The position numbers were made by a program, and so were the translations under genes. From Gammaproteobacteria bacterium (GTDB lineage: Bacteria > Pseudomonadota > Gammaproteobacteria > Pseudomonadales > Pseudohongiellaceae), in assembly GCA_002711845.1 (NCBI GenBank), contig PASF01000006.1:62001-126000 (forward strand): a stretch of DNA of 64,000 nt, in the 5' to 3' direction. Within the stretch, counting starts at the first letter, position 1, and the number at the start of each line of letters is the position of its first letter. Shown here in pieces: positions 1-8,810 of this stretch. The notes beneath the pieces are model-generated. The model did not search any database, was not told the origin of the DNA, and saw nothing but the letters and a program-made list of their open reading frames with translations.

Positions 1-6
1 GCGCTT

Positions 7-34
7 ATTCTAATGCCATTCGGTGTGAAGTCAA
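7..34 (-). promoter_or_regulatory. Predicted sigma-70 promoter pointing off the left edge
   Basis: On the minus strand TTGACT (29-34) and TAGAAT (7-12) are separated by 16 bases and followed by a GC-rich discriminator (AAGCGC). It lies downstream of the pgsA stop codon and reads out of the window. In several gammaproteobacteria a Gly-Cys-Leu tRNA cluster follows uvrC-pgsA, and a strong promoter with a GC-rich discriminator fits a stringently controlled stable-RNA promoter. The tRNA identity is inference because the genes are not in view. Confidence 0.6.
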
Positions 35-53
35 GCGCAAATCAGCAAATTTT

Positions 54-611
54 TTACTGTTTTGCTGTCAGAACCGGCATTGCCTTGATCAGGTATTGCG
101 CCATGGACCAGAGGCTCAAAGCGGCGGCAAGATATATCAAACCATAGCCGGTTTGCAAGAAAAATTGCGGCCAGGCCGGGGTGTAGGCCAGCAGCACGAT
201 AATCGCAATCATCTGTACCGTGGTTTTGACCTTGCCGATGTAACCCACCGCCACCGCATCGCGCTGATTGTTGCTGGCCATCCACTCGCGCAGCGCTGAC
301 ACAAAGACTTCGCGGCCAATAATGATGGCCGTGGGCACCACAAACCAGGGGCTGGGATAGATGGCGGTGAGCAACACCAGGGCCATCACCACCAGCAGCT
401 TGTCGGCCACCGGATCCAGAAATGCACCAAACGGCGAGGTCTGGTTCAGGCGCCGCGCCAGGTAGCCATCCAGCCAGTCACTGATACTGGCAATGGTGAA
501 CAGAAACGCGGCAATCAGCTGGCTGTGGGCGATGCCACTGTAGTACACCAGCACAATCACCGGCACCAGCAAAACGCGGCAATACGTCACCATATTGGCG
601 GCATTCAACAT
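54..611 (-). CDS. pgsA: CDP-diacylglycerol--glycerol-3-phosphate 3-phosphatidyltransferase
   Basis: This integral inner-membrane enzyme makes phosphatidylglycerophosphate from CDP-diacylglycerol and glycerol-3-phosphate, the first committed step to phosphatidylglycerol and cardiolipin. The 185-residue protein carries the full CDP-alcohol phosphotransferase signature: D45-x2-D48-G49-x2-A52-R53-x8-G62-x3-D66-x3-D70. The rest is mostly hydrophobic and consistent with several transmembrane helices. Length is typical of the family. It follows uvrC, as in many gammaproteobacteria, but a 249-bp gap containing a palindromic repeat separates the two, so pgsA may be expressed partly by read-through or from its own promoter. 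Confidence 0.95.
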   Translation of the reverse strand: MLNAANMVTYCRVLLVPVIVLVYYSGIAHSQLIAAFLFTIASISDWLDGYLARRLNQTSPFGAFLDPVADKLLVVMALVLLTAIYPSPWFVVPTAIIIGREVFVSALREWMASNNQRDAVAVGYIGKVKTTVQMIAIIVLLAYTPAWPQFFLQTGYGLIYLAAALSLWSMAQYLIKAMPVLTAKQ

Positions 612-714
612 CCAGATACTCCCTGATTCAACGGCTTTTCCTCTATATCCCAGCGTACTAAAAATTTAACTTAAATGCTTTTGAAAAACGTGATTGAGAC
701 TGCCAGTGCGAGAC

Positions 715-773
715 AAAACCGGGCTCACAAGCGCAGTTTACACAGAGTAAATGAGCATTGTGAGCCTGGTTTT
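715..773. repeat. Palindromic repeat element A, copy 1 (uvrC-pgsA gap)
   Basis: The arms AAAACCGGGCTCACAA (715-730) and TTGTGAGCCTGGTTTT (758-773) pair at 15 of 16 positions and enclose an inner hairpin TTTAC-ACAGA-GTAAA (737-751). The same architecture and a related core occur at 25484-25542. The bases around 790-840 look like the edge of a longer element (two CATGGA words flanking a GGAGGTAGAGCGACG block). There is no T-run, so it is not a classic terminator. It probably marks a dispersed intergenic repeat family. Confidence 0.6.
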
Positions 774-860
774 AACGAAGCAATGGCAACGCACGACTGC
801 ATGGACGCAGGAGGTAGAGCGACGCATGGAGCCAAAGTCGAGATAGCTTTTCACAGCATT

Positions 861-2792
861 TTACTCACTATGCAATGACTCATAAATAACAGCAGCCAGT
901 TTTTTGCTGATACCCGGCGTGCGCGCCAGATCAGACTCGCTGGCGCGCATGATCTCCTGTTGACCACCAAAGTACTTCAACAGTTCACGGCGCCGTGACG
1001 GGCCCAGCCCCGGGATCTGCTCCAGCGGCGATTGCTGGCGGGTCTTGGCACGGCGCTGGCGGTGGCCAGTGATGGCAAAGCGGTGGGCTTCGTCGCGTAC
1101 CTGCTGCAGCAGGTGCAGTGCCGGTGAATGCCCGGGAATGGCCAGCTCCTGCATGCCGTCGGCCGTGGCAACAAACAGTGTCTCCTGCCCGGCCCGGCGA
1201 CTGATGCCTTTGGCGATACCGATCAGCATGATCTCCGGCAACTGACAGCCCTGCAGCACGTCGATGGCCTGGGCCAGCTGCCCTTTGCCGCCGTCAATCA
1301 ACAGAATATCGGGCACTTTGCTGGCCAGCAGCGACGGATCTTCCTCATCCTGCAGCGCCTGCAGCTGGCTGCTGAGCTTGCTGTAGCGCCGGGTCAGGGC
1401 CTGATCCATGGCGGCGTAGTCGTCACCGCCCTGAATGCCTTCGATGTTGTAGCGGCGATAGTCGGATTTCAGCGGGCCATTGTGATCGAATACCACGCAG
1501 GCGGCCACGGTGCTCTCGCCCATGGTATGGCTGATATCAAAACACTCGATGCGCTGCGGCAGCGCATCCAGCCCCAGCGCGCTTTGCAGCAGCTCAAAGC
1601 GCTTGAACATGCTCTGCCGGTTGTTGATATGGCTCTGGATCGCCTGCTGTGCGTTGGCCAGGGCCAGATCACGCCAGCGCGCGCGGTGACCGCGGACATT
1701 GCCGCGCAGTGACACGGCCTTGCCGGCCGCGGCGCTGAGGGCGTCCTGCAGTCCTTTCTGCTCCCTGATCAACGGAAACACCACGATCTCGGCCGGGATT
1801 GCCGCGGCTGCCAGCTCGCCGCCGTCGCGCAGGTAGTATTGGGCGATAAACGCCGCCAGCAGGTCGGCGGCGGTTTCCGCCAGCTTGTCCTTGGGGAAAA
1901 AGTTGCGGCTGCCGATGATGCGCCCGCCACGAATGACAATGACATGGACGCAGGTGTAGGCGCCTTCCAGTACCGCGGCCAGCACGTCGGCATCACTGCC
2001 GTCGCCGGAGATCACCTGCTGACTCTGGATGCGCCGCAGATCGGAAATCTTGTCGCGGATGCGGGCGGCCTGTTCGTATTCCAGGGCGCCGGCTTTCTGC
2101 TCCATGCGCTGGCCCAGGGACTGGATCAGCGTATCGCTGCGTCCCTGCAGAAACAGGCTGGCATCCTGCACGTCCAGTGCATAGTCGGCCGGCGAGATGT
2201 AGCCGACACAGGGCGCGGTGCAGCGGCCAATCTGGTACTGCAGACAGGGGCGACTGCGGTTGCGGAAATAGCTGTCTTCGCACTGGCGCACGCGGAAAAC
2301 TTTCTGCAGCAGTGACAGGCTTTCCCGTACGGCGCTGGCACTGGGGTATGGCCCGAAAAATGTGGCATCGCGCCGTCGACTGCCCCGGTAGAATGCCAGC
2401 CGCGGATAGGCATCCTTGTGGGTGAGCATGATATAGGGATAGGTTTTGTCGTCGCGCAGCTGAATATTGTACGGCGGCTTCAGCTTCTTGATCAGATTCT
2501 GTTCCAGCAGCAGCGCTTCGGTTTCGCTGTTGGTGACGGTGACATCGATGGCGGCAATATGTGACACCAGCGCCATGGTTTTGGTGTCCAGGCCGCTGGC
2601 ACGAAAATAGTTGCTGACACGCTTCTTCAGATTGCGCGCCTTGCCCACATACAGCACCTCGCCCTCGGTATCGAGCATGCGATACACGCCGGGCCGCTGA
2701 CTCATGACCGCCAGCACGGACTTGGCATCAAACAGCGGCGCGTCCATGACGGCTTTGGTGTCTGCGGCCTTGTTCTTCTTCTCGTCCGTCAT
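861..2792 (-). CDS. uvrC: UvrABC excinuclease subunit C
   Basis: UvrC makes both incisions around bulky lesions after UvrAB loading in nucleotide excision repair. The 643-residue protein shows an N-terminal GIY-YIG nuclease (GVY at 35-37, YVG at 48-50, R58, and the ETEALLLE segment near 90), a C-x11-C-x7-C-x3-C cluster (C171, C183, C191, C195) matching the UvrC 4Fe-4S ligands, a UVR coiled segment for UvrB contact around 215-255, an RNase H-like nuclease domain (FDISH, LLIDGGKGQL) and terminal helix-hairpin-helix motifs (IPGLGP, TPGISK). Its ATG overlaps the murB stop by 4 nt, so it is co-transcribed with the cell-envelope operon. It has a longer N-terminal tail (about 20 residues) than usual. 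Confidence 0.97.
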   Translation of the reverse strand: MTDEKKNKAADTKAVMDAPLFDAKSVLAVMSQRPGVYRMLDTEGEVLYVGKARNLKKRVSNYFRASGLDTKTMALVSHIAAIDVTVTNSETEALLLEQNLIKKLKPPYNIQLRDDKTYPYIMLTHKDAYPRLAFYRGSRRRDATFFGPYPSASAVRESLSLLQKVFRVRQCEDSYFRNRSRPCLQYQIGRCTAPCVGYISPADYALDVQDASLFLQGRSDTLIQSLGQRMEQKAGALEYEQAARIRDKISDLRRIQSQQVISGDGSDADVLAAVLEGAYTCVHVIVIRGGRIIGSRNFFPKDKLAETAADLLAAFIAQYYLRDGGELAAAAIPAEIVVFPLIREQKGLQDALSAAAGKAVSLRGNVRGHRARWRDLALANAQQAIQSHINNRQSMFKRFELLQSALGLDALPQRIECFDISHTMGESTVAACVVFDHNGPLKSDYRRYNIEGIQGGDDYAAMDQALTRRYSKLSSQLQALQDEEDPSLLASKVPDILLIDGGKGQLAQAIDVLQGCQLPEIMLIGIAKGISRRAGQETLFVATADGMQELAIPGHSPALHLLQQVRDEAHRFAITGHRQRRAKTRQQSPLEQIPGLGPSRRRELLKYFGGQQEIMRASESDLARTPGISKKLAAVIYESLHSE

Positions 2793-3838
2793 AAGTCCCC
2801 CGCCGACGCCGGCAGCACACAGACCTCCGGTTGCAGCCGCACACCAAAGATCTGCTCAACGCTGGCCATGATCTCACGCGCCAGTGCCAGTATCTGCTGA
2901 CCGGTGCCCCCGCCATGGTTGACCAGCACCAGTGCCTGTTTGTCGTGGACGCCTACCGCGCCATGTCGCACACCTTTCCAGCCGGCGCGATCGATCAGCC
3001 AGGCGGCAGGCACCTTGACGTCGGTTGTGGCGGTAGCAAAGGCAGGAATATCCGGCCACTGTGACTGCAGGTCGACATAGGCATCTGCACTGATAATGGG
3101 ATTACGAAAAAAACTGCCGGCATTGCCGATAACTGCCGGATCGGGCAACTTGCTGCGGCGGATATCACACACCGCCTCAAAGACCTGCCAGGGAGAAATA
3201 GCCGTGCTGACACCGGACCGTTGCGACAGGTGCTGCAACAGCGCCGGGTAGGTCACCACGGTTTGCGGCTCGCGGCTGAGGCGCAGCGTCACTGACAGGA
3301 TAACCGCCTGATTTCTCAGAGACTGTTTGAAGATGCTGTCGCGATAGGCGAACTGGCAGCCATCGCGATCCAATGTGCACACCTGCACCGACTGCGTATC
3401 AAAATAACGCAGCGACACCAGCACATCGGCCAGTTCTACGCCATAAGCCCCGATGTTCTGTACCGGCGCCGCACCAACACTGCCGGGGATCAGTGCCAGA
3501 TTCTCCAGTCCGTGCCAGCCCTTGTGCAGACAGGTTTCCACCAGTTGGTGCCAATTCTCTCCCGCTGCCACGGTGACCAGCACGGCGTCCTGATTATCGG
3601 GATCGGCATGATGACGGATGCCTTTTAATTGCATATGCAATACCAGGCCGGGCACATGGTCCAACAGCAACATATTGCTGCCGCCGCCCAGCACGGTGAC
3701 CGGCAGGTCTTTGCTATCGGCCTGCTGCAGGGCGACCGGCAGCTGATCTTCCTGGTCGATGGTACATAACCATTGCGCACGCGCCGGCACACCGAAGGTA
3801 GTCAGCGCGGTCAGGTCAGCATCAGCCTGCCAGGCCAT
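2789..3838 (-). CDS. murB: UDP-N-acetylenolpyruvoylglucosamine reductase
   Basis: MurB is a cytoplasmic FAD and NADPH enzyme that reduces the enolpyruvyl group to give UDP-N-acetylmuramate for peptidoglycan. Visible landmarks are the FAD-binding GGGSNMLLLD segment near residue 52, the IPGSVGAAPVQNIGAYG loop, the YRDSIFK segment with the conserved Tyr-Arg, the GSFFRNP motif carrying the proton-donating serine, and QPEVCVLP at the end with the conserved Glu. At about 349 residues it is the long, Escherichia-type form. The ATG at 3838 overlaps the kdsB stop by one base (TGATG); a TTG one codon upstream is also open. Confidence 0.96.
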   Translation of the reverse strand: MAWQADADLTALTTFGVPARAQWLCTIDQEDQLPVALQQADSKDLPVTVLGGGSNMLLLDHVPGLVLHMQLKGIRHHADPDNQDAVLVTVAAGENWHQLVETCLHKGWHGLENLALIPGSVGAAPVQNIGAYGVELADVLVSLRYFDTQSVQVCTLDRDGCQFAYRDSIFKQSLRNQAVILSVTLRLSREPQTVVTYPALLQHLSQRSGVSTAISPWQVFEAVCDIRRSKLPDPAVIGNAGSFFRNPIISADAYVDLQSQWPDIPAFATATTDVKVPAAWLIDRAGWKGVRHGAVGVHDKQALVLVNHGGGTGQQILALAREIMASVEQIFGVRLQPEVCVLPASAGDL

Positions 3839-4581
3839 CAATATTCACTGTCACTGAGAAAGGCGCGCACGGCGTCCAGATCTTCCGGGGTGTCGACACC
3901 GGCCGGCACATGTTCGCAGGCTTCGTCCATGATGATGCGCACGCCATGATGCATGGCACGCAGCTGCTCCAGTCGCTCACTGACCTCCAGCAATGAGCGC
4001 GGCCACGACACAAAGCGGTTGAGAGTTGCCACCCGGTAGGCGTAGATACCGATGTGACGTTTGCCGTGCACGTCAGCGGCCTTGGCATCCTGCCACGGCA
4101 ACGGCGAGCGGCTGAAATACAGCGCATACCCATCAGCATCGGTGACCACCTTGACCGCGCTGGGATTGCTCAGCTCGGTGCCACTGCTGATGGCGTGATA
4201 CAGGCTGCTGATACCGGCATCGGTATGCTGTTCGAGGTTACTGGCGACCTGGTTGATGGCGGCCGGCGGAATCAGCGGTTCATCGCCCTGCACATTGACA
4301 ATAATGGCGGACTCGGACAGCGCCAGCGCCTGTGCCACTTCCTGGATTCGGTCGGTGCCGGACTGGTGATCGCTGCGGGTCATGATCACATCCGCACCAA
4401 AGCCCCGGGCCGCATCGGCGACCTGTTGATCATCGGTGGCAATGTACACCGCCGATGCACCGCTTTCGCAGGCGCGCTCATACACATGCCGGATCATGGG
4501 TTTGCCGGCGATGTCCAGCAGGGGTTTGCCCGGTAAACGGGTTGACGCATAACGCGCCGGTATCACCACGATAAAACTCAT
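3838..4581 (-). CDS. kdsB: 3-deoxy-manno-octulosonate cytidylyltransferase
   Basis: KdsB activates Kdo as CMP-Kdo for transfer to lipid A in the cytoplasm. The 247-residue protein starts with the nucleotidyltransferase signature [14 protein letters not shown] (residues 8-21), has the ATDD metal/CTP segment near 50, and the [11 protein letters not shown] motif near 95-105. It sits between the Trm112-like gene (4-nt overlap, ATGA) and murB (1-nt overlap), inside a lipid A/Kdo block with lpxK and msbA, which supports the call. Confidence 0.96.
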   Translation of the reverse strand: MSFIVVIPARYASTRLPGKPLLDIAGKPMIRHVYERACESGASAVYIATDDQQVADAARGFGADVIMTRSDHQSGTDRIQEVAQALALSESAIIVNVQGDEPLIPPAAINQVASNLEQHTDAGISSLYHAISSGTELSNPSAVKVVTDADGYALYFSRSPLPWQDAKAADVHGKRHIGIYAYRVATLNRFVSWPRSLLEVSERLEQLRAMHHGVRIIMDEACEHVPAGVDTPEDLDAVRAFLSDSEY

Positions 4582-4766
4582 TTGCGATTCTCGCGCTCGT
4601 CGGAACTCAGGGTTCGGGCTTCGTTCTCCAGCATCACCGGTATGCCGTCGCGCACCGGATACGCCAGCGCATCGGCATAACAGACCATCTCGTTCTGCTC
4701 GCGCAGGTAGCTCAACGGCCCTTTACAGACCGGGCATACCAGTATGCTGAGTAATTTCTTGTCCAC
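4578..4766 (-). CDS. ycaR: Trm112-like zinc-ribbon protein (YcaR family)
   Basis: A 62-residue protein of the Trm112/YcaR family found between lpxK and kdsB in many gammaproteobacteria. It shows CPVCKG (C11, C14), a third cysteine at C29, and the family hallmark [16 protein letters not shown] near the middle. Eukaryotic and archaeal Trm112 proteins activate methyltransferases; the role of the bacterial single-domain form is not settled, and the conserved linkage to LPS genes is the main clue. It overlaps kdsB by 4 nt and follows lpxK after 12 nt. Confidence 0.9.
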   Translation of the reverse strand: MDKKLLSILVCPVCKGPLSYLREQNEMVCYADALAYPVRDGIPVMLENEARTLSSDERENRK

Positions 4767-4778
4767 GTTTGTTCTCCG

Positions 4779-5837
4779 CTATTGCTGCTGTTGGGCATCA
4801 TGCTGGCGACGCGCCAGGATATGGGTGACCTGATCACAAAAGGCCTCGGTGAAACCCTGCGCCAGTTCCGCCGAGACGATCAGCGACCACCAGTGGTCAC
4901 CGGCAAAGGACTCACACTTGACGGCGTCTTTTTCGGTCATCAGTAAAACCTTATCACGGGCAAAGGCCAGCTCGACAGCATTGTAGGCATGGTGATCCGC
5001 ATACGGGTGGCAGGTAACGGCCAGACCCAGCTCGTCCAGGGTGTCGAAAAACCGCTGTGGATTGCCGATGCCCGCCAGCGCATGCATGTCGTGCCGGATG
5101 GCGTCGGGCACCGGCAGTGCCTGCACGTCGGCGCGCTCACCGGTTTTCACATTCACCCAGTATGCCGGTATCAGGCGCATGGTGGTCACCGAGGTATCAC
5201 CGGCCGACAGCGTGTCTTCGCTGAACGCGCGGTTGGCGCCGTTGATGACCACATAATCCACCTGTGCCAGCCGTGCCGGTGGTTCGCGCAACGGGCCGGC
5301 CGGCAGGCACCAGCCATTGCCCAGACCGCGCGTGCCATCCACCACCACAATCTCGATATCGCGCCGCAGCCGGTAATGCTGCAGGCCATCGTCACTGATC
5401 ACCACGTCGCAGCGACCGGTCTCGATCAGCGCCTGCAGCCCGCGGCTGCGTTCCGGGTCCACAACCATGGGGCCGGCACTGTGACGCCGCAGCAGCCGCG
5501 CCTCGTCCCCGGTGTGTAGCACCTGGCTGTCGGCGTTCACCACAAACGGATACTGCGGGGCCCGCCCGCCGTAGCCCCGGCTCAGCACGCCGGCAGTGAT
5601 GCCCCGATCATGCAGCGCCCGGCTCAGCGCCAGTACCAACGGCGTTTTGCCGGTGCCACCGACGGCGATATTGCCCACCACGATGACCGGCACTGCCGTG
5701 TGTTGTGGCGATGCCTGTCGCAGCGCCGCCTGCTGCTTCTGCCGCCGCCGGCTGGCCAGCCAGCTGAACAGCAGACTCAGCGGTCGCAGCACAATCAGCC
5801 AGCCTGCCTTGTTGTACCAGGCGTTGATCAGAAACAT
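4779..5837 (-). CDS. lpxK: Tetraacyldisaccharide 4'-kinase
   Basis: LpxK phosphorylates the 4' position of the lipid A disaccharide at the inner membrane. The 352-residue sequence has an N-terminal hydrophobic segment (about 10-28) that can anchor it, a P-loop GGTGKT (60-65) preceded by VGNIAVG, and the ISDDGLQH motif that carries the proposed catalytic base in this family. Its ATG shares one base with the msbA stop (TAATG), so the lipid A kinase and the lipid A flippase are translationally coupled. Confidence 0.96.
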   Translation of the reverse strand: MFLINAWYNKAGWLIVLRPLSLLFSWLASRRRQKQQAALRQASPQHTAVPVIVVGNIAVGGTGKTPLVLALSRALHDRGITAGVLSRGYGGRAPQYPFVVNADSQVLHTGDEARLLRRHSAGPMVVDPERSRGLQALIETGRCDVVISDDGLQHYRLRRDIEIVVVDGTRGLGNGWCLPAGPLREPPARLAQVDYVVINGANRAFSEDTLSAGDTSVTTMRLIPAYWVNVKTGERADVQALPVPDAIRHDMHALAGIGNPQRFFDTLDELGLAVTCHPYADHHAYNAVELAFARDKVLLMTEKDAVKCESFAGDHWWSLIVSAELAQGFTEAFCDQVTHILARRQHDAQQQQ

Positions 5838-7675
5838 TACTCGGCACTCGTCTGTGTCTCATCGCCGCCCGTCGGGGTCAGCGAGGATTCGGCAAACTGC
5901 AGGCGGTGCAGGCGCGCATAGTGTTGATCCAGCGCCAGCAGTTCCGCGTGGGTGCCCGACTCGACGATGCGGCCTTTGTCCATGACCAGAATCAGATCGG
6001 CGTTTTCAATGGTGGACAGACGATGGGCAATCACAAACGTGGTTCGGCCACGCATCAGTTCATTGAGCGCCTGCTGGATATGCTGCTCGGACTCGGTATC
6101 CAGCGCCGAGGTGGCCTCATCCAGAATCAGCACCGGTGCATCCTTGAGGAAAGCACGGGCAATGGCCAGACGCTGGCGCTGACCGCCTGACAGCAACGTG
6201 CCGCCGTCGCCCACCTGCGCATCAAAGCCCAGCGGCAATTGCGCGACGAACTCGGTGACATGGGCGTTGTCGGCAGCGCGCTGGATCTGTTCGGCGGTGA
6301 CCGTGTCGGCGATGCCATAGGCAATATTGTCGGCCACACTGCCCTCGAACAGCACCACATCCTGGGTGACAATGGCGATCTGTTCGCGCAGATTGGCGAG
6401 CCGGTAGTCGGGTAGCGACACCCCGTCGAGGCGGATGTCGCCACTGCTGTATTCATAGAACCGTGGCAGCAGACTGACCAGTGTCGATTTACCGCTGCCT
6501 GAGCGTCCGACCAGGGCCACGGTGGTGCCCGGCGCCACCTGCAGATTGATGTTCTGCAGCACCGGCTCGTCGTCCTGGTAGGCGAACCCGACCTCGGTGA
6601 ACGCGATCTGACCCTGGGCACGGGCGGTTTCGTGGGTGCCGGTATCGGTCTCCGCGGGGGTATCGACCAGGTCAAAAATGCTGGTGGCGGCGGAAATGCC
6701 GCGCTGTATCACGGCATTGACCCCTGACAGCTGGCGGATCGGTTTGGCCAGCATGCCAGCCACGGTCAGAAAGGAGACCAGCTCACCCGGCGTCGATGAC
6801 GCCAGCAACTCCGGCGACAGGGCAAACCAGATCAGAATGGCCATGGCGACACTGACCAGCAACTGGATCAGCGGCGTGGCGGTGGATTCGGTGGCCACCA
6901 TTTTCATGTTCTGGCGCCGGTTCTTTTCACTGGCAGCGCCGAAGCGGTTGGAAACATAGCGCCCGGCGTTGAAGGTGCGGATCACCCGCTGGCCCTTGAT
7001 GGATTCGTTGGTAATCTGCGTGACATCGCCCATCGAGTCCTGCATCTGCCGGCTGTAACGGCGGTAACGGGTGGTGGCCAGGTGCACAACAAAGGCCACA
7101 CAGGGCGCCACCAGCAGGAATACCAGACTCAGGCGCCAGTTCACCCAGAAAAGATACAGCAACAGGCCGATAACCGTGAGGCCCTCGCGCATGATCACGG
7201 TAATGGCATTGGTGGCCGCGCCCTTGATCTGCGCCACGTCGTAGGTGACTTTGGACACCAGGCGACCAATGCTGTTCTGGTCGTAATAGCGCACCGGCAC
7301 CGCCAGCAACTGGTCGACGATCTGGCAGCGCAGCTTGTGCACAACATGGTTGGCGACGTGCTCCAGGGCGTAGTGCCCGAGAAAGCCACCAAGCCCGCGA
7401 AACATAACGATCAGCACACACAGAATGGGCGAGATGATGCGGGCATCGAGATTCTGCACAGCAACCTGGTCGATGGTCCAGCCCAGCCAGGCGGCGGTGG
7501 CCGGCGTGGTGGCGGCAAAGATCAGGTAACCCAGAAAACTGATACCCATGATACCCAGGTACGGCAGAATGTAGGCGATCAGGCGTTTGTAGACCTGCCA
7601 GCCGGTCATTTGCGGGATCGCATCAGGGCCTGGCTGACCCGCAGGGCTGGAAGGCCCGGTTCCGGTTTCACTCAT
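5837..7675 (-). CDS. msbA: Lipid A export ABC transporter, ATP-binding/permease
   Basis: MsbA flips the lipid A-core across the inner membrane. The 612-residue half-transporter has an N-terminal type IV exporter membrane domain (roughly residues 25-330) and a C-terminal ATPase with Walker A VGRSGSGKSTL, signature LSGGQRQRLAIARAF, Walker B VLILDEATSALD and switch histidine IAHRLSTI. The C-terminal tail is slightly longer than usual and rich in Thr/Glu. Placement directly before lpxK and overlapping exbD by 4 nt supports MsbA rather than a generic multidrug exporter. Confidence 0.94.
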   Translation of the reverse strand: MSETGTGPSSPAGQPGPDAIPQMTGWQVYKRLIAYILPYLGIMGISFLGYLIFAATTPATAAWLGWTIDQVAVQNLDARIISPILCVLIVMFRGLGGFLGHYALEHVANHVVHKLRCQIVDQLLAVPVRYYDQNSIGRLVSKVTYDVAQIKGAATNAITVIMREGLTVIGLLLYLFWVNWRLSLVFLLVAPCVAFVVHLATTRYRRYSRQMQDSMGDVTQITNESIKGQRVIRTFNAGRYVSNRFGAASEKNRRQNMKMVATESTATPLIQLLVSVAMAILIWFALSPELLASSTPGELVSFLTVAGMLAKPIRQLSGVNAVIQRGISAATSIFDLVDTPAETDTGTHETARAQGQIAFTEVGFAYQDDEPVLQNINLQVAPGTTVALVGRSGSGKSTLVSLLPRFYEYSSGDIRLDGVSLPDYRLANLREQIAIVTQDVVLFEGSVADNIAYGIADTVTAEQIQRAADNAHVTEFVAQLPLGFDAQVGDGGTLLSGGQRQRLAIARAFLKDAPVLILDEATSALDTESEQHIQQALNELMRGRTTFVIAHRLSTIENADLILVMDKGRIVESGTHAELLALDQHYARLHRLQFAESSLTPTGGDETQTSAE

Positions 7676-8148
7676 GGTGTGGCTCCACCGTCATTGTCTG
7701 CGCTGCCATCATCGGCCGCAGCGCCGTCACTGTTTTCATCGGCCCGGCGCGTGGCAATACTCAGACGACTGAAGCCGGACTGCCCGATGGCATCCATGGC
7801 GGTCACCACCGACTGATGCGTGGCCTCGGCATCGGCGATCAGCAATACCGGGGTGCTGCGGTCACCGGCCGCCGCGTCAATCAGCGCCCGCCCCAGTGTC
7901 ATCAGGTCGTTGCCGGGCAGCAGGCGGTCATTGACGCTGTAGCGCCCGGACTGACTGACCAGCACTTCCAGCTGATTGGGCACCGACTCCGCCTGCTCGG
8001 CATTGGCTTCGGGCAGGTTGACGGCAATGCGGGTTTCGCGGGTAAAGGTGGTGGTGACCATAAAAAAGATCAAAAGCAGGAATACCACATCAATCAAGGG
8101 CGTCAGATTGATGGCCGGGTCTTCCAGGGTGCGCCGGGGGAACTTCAC
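7672..8148 (-). CDS. exbD: ExbD/TolR-family biopolymer transport protein
   Basis: A 158-residue bitopic inner-membrane protein that works with the ExbB-type partner upstream as a proton channel powering outer-membrane or envelope processes. A short cytoplasmic start is followed by one transmembrane helix carrying the essential aspartate (D20 in TPLIDVVFLLLIFF), then a periplasmic domain. The C-terminal tail is low-complexity and acidic (Asp, Gly, Ala), which is unusual. The start codon is GTG in a GTGA overlap with exbB. In this locus the pair may serve LPS or lipoprotein traffic rather than TonB; no tonB is nearby. Confidence 0.9.
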   Translation of the reverse strand: MKFPRRTLEDPAINLTPLIDVVFLLLIFFMVTTTFTRETRIAVNLPEANAEQAESVPNQLEVLVSQSGRYSVNDRLLPGNDLMTLGRALIDAAAGDRSTPVLLIADAEATHQSVVTAMDAIGQSGFSRLSIATRRADENSDGAAADDGSADNDGGATP

Positions 8149-8810
8149 GCGGCTTGCTCGTCGGCGGGTGATTTAAGATCGCCCAGATCGACCGGCTCAC
8201 GATCCAGGGACACTTTGTCCAGCGCATCCACCAGCTTGGCCGATTCCTGCTCCAGTGCCAGCACCAGCGAATCCACCTTGCGCACGAAGTAGCGGTGGCA
8301 GGCGTAAGACGGAATGGCCACACACAGACCGGCCGCCGTGGTAATCAGCGCCTCGGAGATACCGCCGGCCAGGGCGCTGGCATTGCCGGTACCCTGGATC
8401 ATGATTTCGGTGAACACGCGGATCATGCCGATGACGGTACCCAGCAAACCCAGCAGTGGCGTGATCGCCGCGATGGTGCCCAGCGTGCTCAGGTAGCGTT
8501 CCAGTTCATGGATGACCACCGACGCGCTGTGGGCGATGGCGTCCTGCATCTGCGCGCGTCCCTGCCGGGCGTGCAGCAGCCCGGCGGCCAGGACCTGGCC
8601 CAGCGGCGAGGACAGGCGCAATTCGCGCATGCGGGTGGAGTCCAGTTCGTTGTTCTTGATCCAGGTCCAGACCTGACCGACCGCGTAACGCGGTGCAATC
8701 CGATTGGCGGACAGGGACCAGGCCCGCTCAATGACAATCGCAATCGCCAGAATCGAACACAGAATTATCGGCAGCATCAACCAGCCGCCCGCCATCACGA
8801 TTTCTACCAC
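8145..8810 (-). CDS. exbB: MotA/TolQ/ExbB proton channel family protein
   Basis: A 221-residue three-helix channel subunit partnering the ExbD protein downstream. The first helix is near residues 8-28; the paired helices with the family's small-residue pattern (TLGTIAAITPLLGLLGTVIGM, then ALITTAAGLCVAIP) lie about 113-180. The start is GTG at 8810, chosen because an AGGAGG ribosome-binding site lies 8 nt upstream; an ATG five codons later lacks such spacing. The first 83 nt overlap the 3' end of comEC in a different frame, so the gene's initiation region lies inside another coding sequence. Confidence 0.9.
   Translation of the reverse strand: MVEIVMAGGWLMLPIILCSILAIAIVIERAWSLSANRIAPRYAVGQVWTWIKNNELDSTRMRELRLSSPLGQVLAAGLLHARQGRAQMQDAIAHSASVVIHELERYLSTLGTIAAITPLLGLLGTVIGMIRVFTEIMIQGTGNASALAGGISEALITTAAGLCVAIPSYACHRYFVRKVDSLVLALEQESAKLVDALDKVSLDREPVDLGDLKSPADEQAA

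Noticed and set aside
675-878. Small open frame in the uvrC-pgsA gap
   Set aside because: It runs through the palindromic repeat and into the end of uvrC on the opposite strand, with no ribosome-binding site or family resemblance.
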